Positions 29,931-39,628 are shown, counted from the first letter of the stretch. The stretch: 49,876 nt of DNA from Candidatus Gottesmanbacteria bacterium (GCA_023245355.1 JAHFKN010000008.1:1-49876), one strand, 5' to 3'. Translations and numbers: made by a program. Notes: generated by a model from the sequence alone, not told the origin.

Positions 29931-31262
29931 TTACGTATATCGTACCGCAGCATGGGAACGGAAAGATAGAGCGGGAGAAAAAATAATCTCTTCATATCCG
30001 CGCGCCACTTTGCTGTATGAGCGTGAGGCACGCAGGCTGGTAGCCATGGCTGCAAGTTTCGCTTTCCGTCCGTTTATCAGCACATCGTGCGTCATGTCAA
30101 TGATAGACTGCGGATACAGATCAAAGGTAATATCGCTGGTTTTGAGACCTGCATTGTTAAGTTGAGCCACAAAATCGTCGCTATGGAACATTTCCGCAAG
30201 CGGACGCGATATGATAAACGGTTTTTTGTAGGAAAATACCAGTGACAGTACGCCGGAAGCCGTCATATAGTGGCGGTAGGGAAATACCACCAGGTCGGCA
30301 GCGGAAAAGTATGTGGCGATATCTTTTTGGGGAACGTAACCCGTGAGTGTAATGTGCTTGCTGGTATTGACCACATGGCGCACATCACGGAAAAAATCCT
30401 GGTAATAATGTTTGCCGGATAATGTCGGGCTTTCTCCGCCGGCGATGATGATATGTACGTTCTTGCCGAGCATTTTTTGGACTCTGGCAAACGTGCGGGC
30501 AAATATATCCGCCCCTTTAAACCAGTTTATGTAGCCGAAAAACATAATCACATGATCGCGGGCAGGGATACCGAGTTTTTTGCGTGCGAGTTTTATGTTG
30601 ATCGGCTTAAGATTCGTGTCCACGCCGTGGGGAACTGCCGCGGCTTTTACCCAGGGAGCGAGGGATTCCAGTTTCTCCTTGAGCGATGTTTCCAGCACGA
30701 TGACCTGTGTTGAGACAAGTGCAAGAACGCGGTAAAACGTATGGAACAGGAAATTATATACGTCTCCGATAAACTGGTCTTTCGGTCCGCTTCCTAATCC
30801 GACATGGCCCTTAAGTTTCATCACATCATCAACGACATGGTGAAGCGTGACAAACGTGCGGTATTTTATGAGTCGGAGATACCCCAGAAATATGAGTCCC
30901 AGTGACGAAACGAGCGGGTTGCCGTACATGGCAAAGTCATATTGCGTCAGTATGGATGTAACAAGAGGAAACAGGCGGAGCACCCGCATAAGATCAAGCC
31001 ACATATCCGTATTTTTGTTCCGGAAGCAGCGGATGACGAGTACATGGTCTTCCGTATATGATTCCGGTTCCGTATCTATATCGCAGAGTACGATCACGCG
31101 TCGGTGTATGTTTTTGATGACGTTTTTCGTATAGGAAGCGACCCCTGTTTTGCCGGTCGAGTATGTTTCTCCCCGTTTCGGGTAGGGAGAAACCACGATA
31201 AGCGTATCGGGGTTGTTGTACCGTTTTATGGTCGTATTCGATATGGTAGGCATACGATTCAT
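29931..31262 (-). CDS. Glycosyltransferase, GT4-like
   Basis: VVSPYPKRGETYSTGKTGVASYTKNV; VPHGVDTNLKPIN; HVIMFFGYINWFKGADIFARTFARVQ; SAADLVVFPYRHYMTASGVLSLVFSYKKPFIIS. Start inferred at 31262. Confidence 0.8.
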   Translation of the reverse strand: MNRMPTISNTTIKRYNNPDTLIVVSPYPKRGETYSTGKTGVASYTKNVIKNIHRRVIVLCDIDTEPESYTEDHVLVIRCFRNKNTDMWLDLMRVLRLFPLVTSILTQYDFAMYGNPLVSSLGLIFLGYLRLIKYRTFVTLHHVVDDVMKLKGHVGLGSGPKDQFIGDVYNFLFHTFYRVLALVSTQVIVLETSLKEKLESLAPWVKAAAVPHGVDTNLKPINIKLARKKLGIPARDHVIMFFGYINWFKGADIFARTFARVQKMLGKNVHIIIAGGESPTLSGKHYYQDFFRDVRHVVNTSKHITLTGYVPQKDIATYFSAADLVVFPYRHYMTASGVLSLVFSYKKPFIISRPLAEMFHSDDFVAQLNNAGLKTSDITFDLYPQSIIDMTHDVLINGRKAKLAAMATSLRASRSYSKVARGYEEIIFSPALSFRSHAAVRYT

Positions 31263-31514
31263 ATAGTTGTTTTCAATACCCGGCCCTGATTGGACAGGGA
31301 GGGCCGGGTAATGAAATATATTATTTGCGTTGTCCTGAATAGAGAAGTGTTTCTCTCTTCGGGACAACGGCATACAGGGATTGTAAAACTACAAAAAAGA
31401 TCGAAGCATAAAAGCTTCAAAATTTAATGCAGTCTACAATTGTAGCCATTTGTCCGACCAGTACCCGGCCGAGGGTTTATAAGCCCTCGGTCGGGTAGAA
31501 ATCAGGTCAGCCAG

Positions 31515-32786
31515 TTATGGCTTGCAGGTGAACGAGGCTTCCTCGAAATTCAACTGCTCCAGCAAGTAAGCGTCATCGGCAAAGACCGAAACGGCGCCTT
31601 TGGCTACGGTCCACACATCAAACCATCCCGGGCCTCCGGGGTGGGTCAGGTGGTGAAAACCATTGCCTTTGCTGTTAAAGACCCATGCTCCACCATCCCA
31701 ATCAGGCGCAGTCCAATACGAAGGTTCATCGCCTCCGAGAATGGCTGTTGCCATGACAGTGTTGGTAGGGCAGGTAGCATCGAGTTCGGGCTGAACCCAG
31801 AGATCACGGAGATTCAGGTTCTTGCCCGGCACGGTGCCATAGCGGGGGTCCTGGCGGAAGCCGTAATTATATTCCCTCGCCATGAGGGTTACGTCATCGT
31901 GGACCCATTGTTGGTCAGGGCTGGTGTAGGTCTTGAGCTGACGGATAGTCGCGCCATATACCCACATGCCCTTATGCGGACCCTTGTTGACTGAGACGAT
32001 GCCCTTGGCGTCTGTCACCGTGTACTCAAAGTTCTTGAGGAACGGTTGCCAGTAGACACCGATGCCAACAGCCTGGACGACCCACTTTCCGCAGCCTTCC
32101 CAGGCTACAGCCAGACCGTCTTTCAAAGGTTTGACGCCGTTAGCAGACCAGCCGTGAGCGGTGGTCAGTTCGGCGTTGGTCAGGCAGCGCGCGCCGGAGT
32201 CATCGTTCAACGCGATGCTTTCACTTCCTGCAGGTGCATTGGTGAAACTAACGGGCGCCGGGATCACGCTTTGGTTGCATGGGATGGTTACTACACCAAC
32301 CTGGACGTAAGGCGCACCGCCGGTACAAGCAGTCACAACGGTGTTGTACACAGTCCGTTCATCGCTTGCCACTACGACCGTTGCCGTTGGTTGAGCCGAA
32401 GGCGTGTAGGTCAAGATGACAGTGACAGTAGGCGGCAATTTCGTGGCGGTCGGCGTCGGCGTGAAAGCCAAGGTCGGTACGCCCGTTTGTGCCGCAAATG
32501 TTGCCGCGATGTTCGTTCCGATGATCTCGTGCGGCTCCAAAGACGGAGTTGCAGTCGGGCCACCGGCAGACAGCGCATTGTTGACGACAGCCGTTGCAGT
32601 TTGACCGTTGTTGATGACAGCGGCCTGCGTGTAGGCGGCATCCACGACGGATACGGTCGGAGCGACGGGAGCAGTGTTGCTGCCGCGTCCGTTGTTCATC
32701 AGAGCGAGACCGCCGCCACCGCAAATGGTGACCAACAGCACGATACTGATGAGGATATTAAACAGAGTTTGACGATTGACGTTCAT
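31515..32786 (-). CDS. Secreted/membrane-anchored protein with TP-rich linker
   Basis: N-terminal TM ILISIVLLVTICGGGGLALM; FTPTPTATKLPPTVTVILTYTPSAQPTAT; Cys- and Trp-rich ectodomain; SD AAAGGAGAAAA. Confidence 0.75.
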   Translation of the reverse strand: MNVNRQTLFNILISIVLLVTICGGGGLALMNNGRGSNTAPVAPTVSVVDAAYTQAAVINNGQTATAVVNNALSAGGPTATPSLEPHEIIGTNIAATFAAQTGVPTLAFTPTPTATKLPPTVTVILTYTPSAQPTATVVVASDERTVYNTVVTACTGGAPYVQVGVVTIPCNQSVIPAPVSFTNAPAGSESIALNDDSGARCLTNAELTTAHGWSANGVKPLKDGLAVAWEGCGKWVVQAVGIGVYWQPFLKNFEYTVTDAKGIVSVNKGPHKGMWVYGATIRQLKTYTSPDQQWVHDDVTLMAREYNYGFRQDPRYGTVPGKNLNLRDLWVQPELDATCPTNTVMATAILGGDEPSYWTAPDWDGGAWVFNSKGNGFHHLTHPGGPGWFDVWTVAKGAVSVFADDAYLLEQLNFEEASFTCKP

Positions 32787-32938
32787 GGCTAATTTTCTCC
32801 TTTTGAGATAGCCTCCGAGTAGTTTTATCTCTCGGACAAGTGAAGAAACCGGATATTGGTTGACAGAAAGTAAAAAAGGTTGGTTGTCCCTTATTCACCT
32901 CCAGAGCGATGTGTGTGCGAATGTTTCATAGGCACTCC

Positions 32939-33445
32939 TTATCCGCTCACTGAGCCGGAAGGAAGTTGCGGCACGGGCGTCATGAGCGGGCTGGTTTCAG
33001 GATTGCTCCATCCGCCGGGTGGTTCTCCCAGAGGAGTAGTCCACAAGCCGCCCATATAGAATCCCATGCCTTCCATGCCTTCGACATTCAGTGTGCAGGA
33101 CCACGTGCCATCAGACATCAGTGTAATGGTGTCCCGCACGCAATACTGGTCAATGGTCGTGACCCAGTATCGGACAAAGCCCTGCTGGCATTCGGCATGG
33201 AACTTGGTGAGTTCCCCGAATGTGAGATCCATCGTCCCGCCGTTTTCAAGATCCACATAGATCGTCGGCGTGAGTCCGGATTCCTGAGGCGTGATGTCGT
33301 ACGAACAGGCTGTTGCTTGCTTCATGGATTGACTCCACATGTCAAGCGATTTCTGTCCGTTATTCCACATCCACCCAAGTAACAGGATGCCTAATGCTGC
33401 GACTACCCACATGGTGTAGTCTTTTTTCGGATCGTATTTCTTCAT
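32939..33445 (-). CDS. Membrane-anchored hypothetical protein
   Basis: MKKYDPKKDYTMWVVAALGILLLGWMW...; SD AAAAGGAG upstream of ATG 33445. Confidence 0.7.
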   Translation of the reverse strand: MKKYDPKKDYTMWVVAALGILLLGWMWNNGQKSLDMWSQSMKQATACSYDITPQESGLTPTIYVDLENGGTMDLTFGELTKFHAECQQGFVRYWVTTIDQYCVRDTITLMSDGTWSCTLNVEGMEGMGFYMGGLWTTPLGEPPGGWSNPETSPLMTPVPQLPSGSVSG

Positions 33446-33688
33446 GATGCACTCCTTTTGACAAATGATTGCCGTCAGCCACGTGTGTGACCGATCGACT
33501 TGTGATTTTCCCCCGGAGGGGTTGACGAGGTAAACGTGTAACGTATTTCTTGGTTTGGTTTGTATTCCTTTCCTTTAGAATTTGGTTGATTCCGTCGGAT
33601 TAATATCTCGTAAAGACATTAGTTAATCCCCCTGTGACGGATAGTTTGATAGATGTAAGAGATCCTTACTCCTCTTGATTTAGTGATG

Positions 33689-33742
33689 TATATTCCCCAG
33701 TTATGTACAAAACTGCCGTTATGTACATAGTGGGGGAATATA
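33689..33742. promoter_or_regulatory. Composite palindrome with internal direct repeats (candidate operator)
   Basis: TATATTCCCC (33689-33698)/GGGGAATATA (33733-33742) perfect inverted repeat enclosing two GTTATGTACA direct repeats (33700-33709, 33718-33727). Confidence 0.5.
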
Positions 33743-34262
33743 CTCTCTTTTTTGTGTGTTTACCCGTTAGTCTTAAGGAGAATGCGACATCAGTCGTATC
33801 CACTCTGTTATTTTCCGCTATATATTAAAAAGAAATAATCATACATCTTTCACAGTTCACTCGAAGCACGGTATCTTCCAAAAGAGGAAAGATACGTACC
33901 CGCGAGTGGCCCAAAAGAGATGATTTATACCCTCCGATGTAATCGGAGAGTAGTTTCCCTGTATGCCTTGTTAAAGTGCCATTGTGCGTCCTTGCTCCGG
34001 ATGCGCGCATATGCGCATCGTTTGTAAAGACCTGCAATGTCTGGAGTGTTATCCCCAGAAAAGAATCCCGCCCGCCTTCCTGCCGTAAGGCAAGACGGGA
34101 CTCATTTCCGAGGGTAAAATGTTTATTTAATTGTTAAAATATATTTTCCTCAATGCACAACACAGAGTTCTACGTTCAGGAAAAGGCTTGACGGGTTCCA
34201 AAGTAAATGGAGAGTGGCGTCAAGCCATGGTGAAAGAGTCGAAAGCAGAGGAAGCCTCTGCG

Positions 34263-34298
34263 GAAAAAACGGTGAGGCTGACATGAAATCAGCCTCAC
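34263..34298 (-). terminator. Intrinsic terminator of the 34312-35829 gene
   Basis: Minus strand: GTGAGGCTGATTTCATGTCAGCCTCACCGTTTTTT. Confidence 0.9.
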
Positions 34299-34311
34299 TA
34301 TAGATAGGTGG

Positions 34312-35829
34312 TTATTTAAGCCATGCGAGCGCATCAACGGTGAATTCGCCGACGGTGTAGTGCAATGTGACGACGTTATCGTCCATTACTGCTTCCAGCA
34401 CATCATTCGTCACTTCGATTTCTGCATGACCCGTTGCAATGCTCGACCCTGAGAGGGTAAAGCTCGGCGTGCCATAAGCGGCAGGAGCGAAGTCAATGAC
34501 GACTGCGTACATGGCTCCGGAGCCGCCGATGCGGTCCAGAGTAATCCGTATGTTGCCCTGCAAGCCCGGAATGATCAGCGTATCAACAGGTGCATCTTGT
34601 AACGTTACACCTTTTGCACAATACGGCGTACCAATCATGGGACCGGTTACCGTATAGGTTGCATCCTGATCGTCGTTTGAACACGTCACCGTGACGGTGC
34701 TTGGTGTAACGGTTCCTACGATGGTCGCGTTGATCGTCGCAGTTGGCGTCGGGCGCGGCGTTTTGGTGCTGGTAGCAATTGCCGTTGCGGTCTGTGTCGG
34801 CGCAAGTGTATGAGTCGCGTCGAATGAATCAAACGGCAATGCGTCACCCAATATCGTCTCGCCGAACCAGTAGTATTCCGTGCCATGAACGCCGGTAAAC
34901 TCATCCATTCTGCTTAACAGATACTTGAGGAGTCTCGCGTTTTCCAAAGCAGTGCCTTCGCGCGCGGGCGGGTTGTCTGTTCCGTCCGGAGTCACGAAAT
35001 AGATGTTCATCATTTCAGCGTCCTGTTCGGGGCATTGTGCCGTGTAGGTATTCCACACAACAACAACTGTTTTGGTAACACTCCCGGGACAGGTAAATGA
35101 ACGTATGGCTCCGCCGGCAAACGTGATTGTTTTTCCGGTGGTAAGCTCCGTGAACTGGCGCGCAGGGAAGTGGAAGGAGTTGAGTGCGTTTACATCGTGA
35201 TCGTGATCAATTGTGACCGCAATGTCGCTGTTTTCTGCTGAAACTCCGTCTCCTTCGAATCCTTGCCTGCTGAATACGATTTTGAACCCGTTTGGTGCGA
35301 CCGCCTTGAGATCTTTCTTGTTGGTTTCGGTGATATACAGCAATTCACTGACGGCTTCGGATACATTCACATTCACGGTACTGTTGTATGTGTATTGAAT
35401 GTATGTACATCCCTCCGCAAGCCGATATGCTAAATGCGTTTCACCGAACCACACTGTTATGCGACCGTCGCATTTGATGATCGTCATGACATTGAATCCT
35501 TCGGTGTATTTCGTAAAGCCTTCCGGATCGTGGTCATGTTCATCAAACCAAAGCCCGAGGAACTCAAGAACCCCACCGTCAAATATTCCACTGTCAATTT
35601 TCCGTAATTCGTCCAATCCCGGATCGGGCATGGGCGTGTTGGTCGGAAGATCGGTGGCTGTAGCGGTCGGTTCCTTGGTCGCCGTATTGGTATTGGTCGG
35701 CGCGCTGGTATTGGTTGCGGCGGCGGTTGCAGTCGTAGCTGGTGTAACAAGCGGACCGGTCAGTGCCTGGCATGCCAGCAAGAAAATCATAACGAGCGTT
35801 ATGATAATCGGTGTGCGTTTGTTATTCAT
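34312..35829 (-). CDS. Lipoprotein with T-rich linkers
   Basis: Signal peptide with lipobox IFLLACQ; ATNTSAPTNTNTATKEPTATATDLPTNTPMP and second linker APTQTATAIATSTKTPRPTPTATINAT. Confidence 0.8.
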   Translation of the reverse strand: MNNKRTPIIITLVMIFLLACQALTGPLVTPATTATAAATNTSAPTNTNTATKEPTATATDLPTNTPMPDPGLDELRKIDSGIFDGGVLEFLGLWFDEHDHDPEGFTKYTEGFNVMTIIKCDGRITVWFGETHLAYRLAEGCTYIQYTYNSTVNVNVSEAVSELLYITETNKKDLKAVAPNGFKIVFSRQGFEGDGVSAENSDIAVTIDHDHDVNALNSFHFPARQFTELTTGKTITFAGGAIRSFTCPGSVTKTVVVVWNTYTAQCPEQDAEMMNIYFVTPDGTDNPPAREGTALENARLLKYLLSRMDEFTGVHGTEYYWFGETILGDALPFDSFDATHTLAPTQTATAIATSTKTPRPTPTATINATIVGTVTPSTVTVTCSNDDQDATYTVTGPMIGTPYCAKGVTLQDAPVDTLIIPGLQGNIRITLDRIGGSGAMYAVVIDFAPAAYGTPSFTLSGSSIATGHAEIEVTNDVLEAVMDDNVVTLHYTVGEFTVDALAWLK

Positions 35830-36372
35830 GGTCTTGTCTCCCGTGTTGCATCAAAATAATGCGCAACACTTATAAAAAGGTAAATTGTCATTCCCCATAG
35901 TCCGTGTGAAGGATTATGAGTGTAACGTTCGCCAACAAAGGATGAATTCCTTTGAGGTTACTTCCCGGCCATAAATGGTTGTAGTATTTGTTCTGTTTTC
36001 TCCTGTTTGTGTGTGAAAAGGTAAGATAATATTCATTCCCCTGTAGTGTTTGTGTACCCCCGGTCCCGCACAGAAGATTTCTGCAAAGAACAGGGGATAC
36101 ACCCTATAGGGATATACAACCATAGGAGAACCATGATGTTTTCCTATCTATATATTTCAACTCTTTCTGTTAATGTGCTCTTTTGTCCCGGCACGCTATA
36201 TCGCAATTGATATATCTGCCGGAAGCCAAAAGAACCACGGGCGCCCGAAATCCGGGTGCGCGTGTTTCTGGTTCATCACCAGAAACGAGGCGGAATAAAG
36301 ATCCCGTCTCGTTTCCGGAGACGATGTATTATCAGTCGAATTTCAAAAGTGCTAATTAACCTCTTTCTCCTT

Positions 36373-36405
36373 GTTAAAACAACAAAACCGGCATCTCTGC
36401 CGGTT
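36373..36405 (-). terminator. Intrinsic terminator of the DUF11-type gene
   Basis: Minus strand: AACCGGCAGAGATGCCGGTTTTGTTGTTTT. Confidence 0.8.
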
Positions 36406-36479
36406 ATAAAATTACTTGTTTTAGTATTGCTCTTGTTTTTCGTGCTCCGGCAGAAGCGTGAGATTATACTGCCTGCCTG

Positions 36480-37148
36480 TTAGGGCAGAATGGCTCCTTT
36501 CGCAAGAATCCCAAACCCAATGACAGCCAAAGCGAAGAAGGGAAGCATGTATGCATAATCTTCGAATCCTGCAACAGGAAGGGTAGTGACACCCATGACT
36601 TTTGTCTGCACGCACATGCTGGCCGTATCCTGGTCGGATTGTCCTCCGGGACCGGTAGCAGTAGCGGTATTTACGAGATCACAAACCAGATCGTTTTTGA
36701 AAAACGAGGCATCTTTGACGCGTGCCAGCACGCGGTTATGTACCGTGGTACCGGCTTTCAGGTCAGAGATTTCGTAGGTAAGTTTGTTGGTAGCCGCTTC
36801 ATAGCGTCCCGGACCGGAAACGAACGTCACGGCTTCCGGAAACACGTCGATGACAGTGACGGTCGGGAAATTGGCATTACTTGTATTGGTGACGGCGATA
36901 TCGTATTCCACTTCGCTGCCGACGGAATATGCAGCATCAGAGCTGGTGATGTTTTCTACGAATGCATACGCGTTTTGCGCCTGTCGCACTTTTTTATCTA
37001 TGACGATGCGGTTAGGAGGACATTCTACGGAATTGCCGTATTGATTCGTACAGGTAGGAGTCTCGCCATAATCGGCAAGGACAGAGGGCGCTCCGATAAG
37101 GAGGGCGCTTGCAAAAAGGAACAAAGAAATAGCTTTGATTGATTTCAT
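36480..37148 (-). CDS. DUF11-type surface protein with LPVAG sorting-like C-terminus
   Basis: Signal peptide; YSVGSEVEYDIAVTNTSNANFPTVTVIDVFPEAVTFVSG (DUF11-like); C-terminus LPVAGFEDYAYMLPFFALAVIGFGILAKGAILP. Confidence 0.8.
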   Translation of the reverse strand: MKSIKAISLFLFASALLIGAPSVLADYGETPTCTNQYGNSVECPPNRIVIDKKVRQAQNAYAFVENITSSDAAYSVGSEVEYDIAVTNTSNANFPTVTVIDVFPEAVTFVSGPGRYEAATNKLTYEISDLKAGTTVHNRVLARVKDASFFKNDLVCDLVNTATATGPGGQSDQDTASMCVQTKVMGVTTLPVAGFEDYAYMLPFFALAVIGFGILAKGAILP

Positions 37149-37234
37149 ACTATATAGTTTGCTCTAGTAATTTGAGCGTTTGCAGAGTGTATCACACTAG
37201 TACTCCTCTGTCAAGTGTTATAGGATACTAGGTA

Positions 37235-38122
37235 TCAAATCTTTTCGTTCGACGTTTCTACAAGATCGGCAAAAATAAGCAGCCGCTGCGTCGTGCTTCC
37301 CGGAGGCCAGCAGGTCTGCAGGATGAGCCTGCGTGCGCCTGCCTGCGGCGCCATATACGAGACTGCGGTAGGGTCGACGATCTGTTTACCGGTAATTCTA
37401 TAGGTATAGCTTGTTCCCTTATAAAACAGCACAACCATGTCTTTTTCTTCCAGATTCTTGAGAAGGTAAAACACGGCATTCAGATCTCCCACAAACCAAT
37501 CGTAGTTCGTGGAATGGGAGAACAGAAATACCGTGCCGTCTTCATTTGGGAAGTACGACAACGAGGAGTGTGCGATACCCTTTTGTAAGGCTGCCAGGTA
37601 CTCACCGGGCTTGGTCGGGTTTACTGCCGGGATGACGGCTGCGTTGACGCCAATCTTCGGGATAACAAGCGAAAAATCCTTGTTTACCGGGTCAATTGAG
37701 GCTCCGTCAGGTGTTTTAAGCGGGTCAAAGGCTGCCGGAACGGCTGCCGGAGGAGTCATGGGACCCAAAGCCTGTTGAGGCTGTTTGTTCTGTAATGCGG
37801 CTAATATCGCAGTCTCTGCGCCGGATATGCGGGCTTCGATGTCGGTCCGGATTGCCGGCCAGGCACGCTCAGCCTGGAGAAGGGCGTATTTGGCCTCCAG
37901 ACGTATGCGCGGAGTCATAGGGCCGGTAAGTCCTCCCAAGGCGAGTGCAACCAGTCCTACACCGAGTAACCGTGTCCAGGGGGTTCCGTGTGTTTTCCGA
38001 TGCGTTGTAGTAGCACGCCCGGGCGCAGTGCGCGATCTGATACTCATAAGCGGCGAAAGGTCGCCTGCTGTGGTTTGATGGTCATTCCAGCCGTGTTCAA
38101 AGATGACGCCGGAGGTGTTCAT
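37235..38122 (-). CDS. Sortase family protein
   Basis: N-terminal TM; LVIPKIGVNAAVIP; TVFLFSHSTNY (catalytic His region); LILQTCWPPGSTTQRLLIFADLV (Cys and Arg). Confidence 0.88.
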   Translation of the reverse strand: MNTSGVIFEHGWNDHQTTAGDLSPLMSIRSRTAPGRATTTHRKTHGTPWTRLLGVGLVALALGGLTGPMTPRIRLEAKYALLQAERAWPAIRTDIEARISGAETAILAALQNKQPQQALGPMTPPAAVPAAFDPLKTPDGASIDPVNKDFSLVIPKIGVNAAVIPAVNPTKPGEYLAALQKGIAHSSLSYFPNEDGTVFLFSHSTNYDWFVGDLNAVFYLLKNLEEKDMVVLFYKGTSYTYRITGKQIVDPTAVSYMAPQAGARRLILQTCWPPGSTTQRLLIFADLVETSNEKI

Positions 38123-38249
38123 ACGGAGGCAGAGTATACACTATAAGATAGTTTTTGGCAAACGGACGGCATAAAGCAGGTGAGTGTCTGTTTATGTAAC
38201 GTGACACGAGGGTGTTGCAAAACCTGCATGTCGATGTATACTCCGCTTC

Positions 38250-39020
38250 ATGCATGCAGAACGGCATATACAGCCTGCTGTGACAGAATTTACGCGCTAT
38301 GGTCCCGAAGGCGCACGCCTTACTATTGAACGCATCGGAGTGAACCCCACTGCATTTTTCGTATCCGGTATTCATGGGGATGAACATGAAGTCATCGGGC
38401 CGCTCCGCCGCCAATTAGACATAAAGATCATGGAAGACCCCCGTCATTTTGCATCGCATGTCCGGGCATTGGAAGCACATCCTGCGGCGCTTCAGGATAA
38501 AGTGCGCGCGGCACGCGGGGTAGATTTGAACCGTCAGTTCGTATTCAAAGAAACGCCTGATGATCCTCAGGCAAAACTTCTTGCCGACAGTTTATTGGAA
38601 CATGAAGGGATCCATACAGTATTTTCGTTCCACGAAGACCCGCTGGAACGCCGTTTCTATCTGTATAATCTCATGACGAGAAATGACGAAGGCGTTATGG
38701 ATGCCGATATAGAAAAGCTCCGTACGAATTTATTGTCCCGTGTTGCGGCCATGGATATTCCTCTCTATAACGGCATCGACGATATTGATCTGGGATATTG
38801 GGTGGATCATGGATTTTGTGCCGTGGCATCTGATGCCATACATGACAACTCGTTTGAAATGTGGTCCGTGCAGAAAGAACTTCATAGGCATCCGAATATG
38901 GAGCGTGCGTTTTTGTTTGAAATTCCCGGGGCCTTGCCGGTCGGGCAAAAAGAGGAACTGATCCGGGTAATTTTAGATGAATTCGTCGGACCGTATATGT
39001 CTCTTAAAAATAGGGACTGA
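38250..39020 (+). CDS. M14/succinylglutamate desuccinylase-like zinc hydrolase
   Basis: FFVSGIHGDEHEVIGPL, ARGVDLNRQF, FSFHEDP, FEIPG motifs. Confidence 0.72.
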   Translation: MHAERHIQPAVTEFTRYGPEGARLTIERIGVNPTAFFVSGIHGDEHEVIGPLRRQLDIKIMEDPRHFASHVRALEAHPAALQDKVRAARGVDLNRQFVFKETPDDPQAKLLADSLLEHEGIHTVFSFHEDPLERRFYLYNLMTRNDEGVMDADIEKLRTNLLSRVAAMDIPLYNGIDDIDLGYWVDHGFCAVASDAIHDNSFEMWSVQKELHRHPNMERAFLFEIPGALPVGQKEELIRVILDEFVGPYMSLKNRD

Positions 39021-39028
39021 TTCCCCGT

Positions 39029-39544
39029 TTATACAAGTTGTTTTTCGAATTTTAGGAGGCGGGTATTGTCTATCGTCACGTAATCCGTGAGGGAAAACCC
39101 GAATTTGGTAAACAATTTGATGCTTTTTTCATTGTCCGGTTTGATGAGAGCGCGCACGGATGAAAGATGTACGGTTTCTTTGGCATACATCAGAAGTTCG
39201 GCAATGGCTTTGGTGCCGATTCCGCGGCTCTGGTACTGTTTATCACCGATGACGATGCCGATTTCTCCCGTCGTTTCCGGTTGCTGATCCTGACGCAGAC
39301 TGACAAATCCCACTGTCTTGTTGTCGGAATAAATATCAAAGTAATGGCGGCGGGAATCCGTGGTAGCAGCTTCTACCCAGCGATATACCTGATCGGGGTG
39401 TTCCGGGAGCGGCCCGCTCATCCATTTCCGTATATCGGGATCCGTAATCCATCGGAGCCAGTTGGCACGGGTTTCTTTCGTTGGCTTTGTCGGTTCCAAA
39501 TGGACGTATGATTGTATCGGGCGGATTTCCTGGGCAGCGATCAT
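39029..39544 (-). CDS. GNAT family N-acetyltransferase
   Basis: VGFVSLRQDQQPETTGEIGIVIGDKQYQSRGIGTKAIAELLMYA...NEKSIKLFTKFGF. Confidence 0.85.
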   Translation of the reverse strand: MIAAQEIRPIQSYVHLEPTKPTKETRANWLRWITDPDIRKWMSGPLPEHPDQVYRWVEAATTDSRRHYFDIYSDNKTVGFVSLRQDQQPETTGEIGIVIGDKQYQSRGIGTKAIAELLMYAKETVHLSSVRALIKPDNEKSIKLFTKFGFSLTDYVTIDNTRLLKFEKQLV

Positions 39545-39628
39545 AATAGGTTGGGGAGTATAGCAGAATACTCTATAGGATACAAATATTTTTTGAATTT
39601 ATTGCCCCGCAAGGTATAATACGGCTCT

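Noticed and set aside
32046-32792. 248-aa plus-strand ORF opposite the secreted protein gene
   Set aside because: The minus-strand product has a TM anchor, TP linker and SD; the plus ORF is Arg/Ser-rich shadow.
33825-34037. 70-aa minus-strand ORF in the 33.8-34.1 kb spacer
   Set aside because: No SD or recognisable features; lies in a hairpin-rich spacer.
31400-36300. Possible insertion sequence or prophage because of many inverted repeats
   Set aside because: No transposase, integrase, target-site duplication or phage structural gene recognised; repeats look like RNA hairpins or operators.
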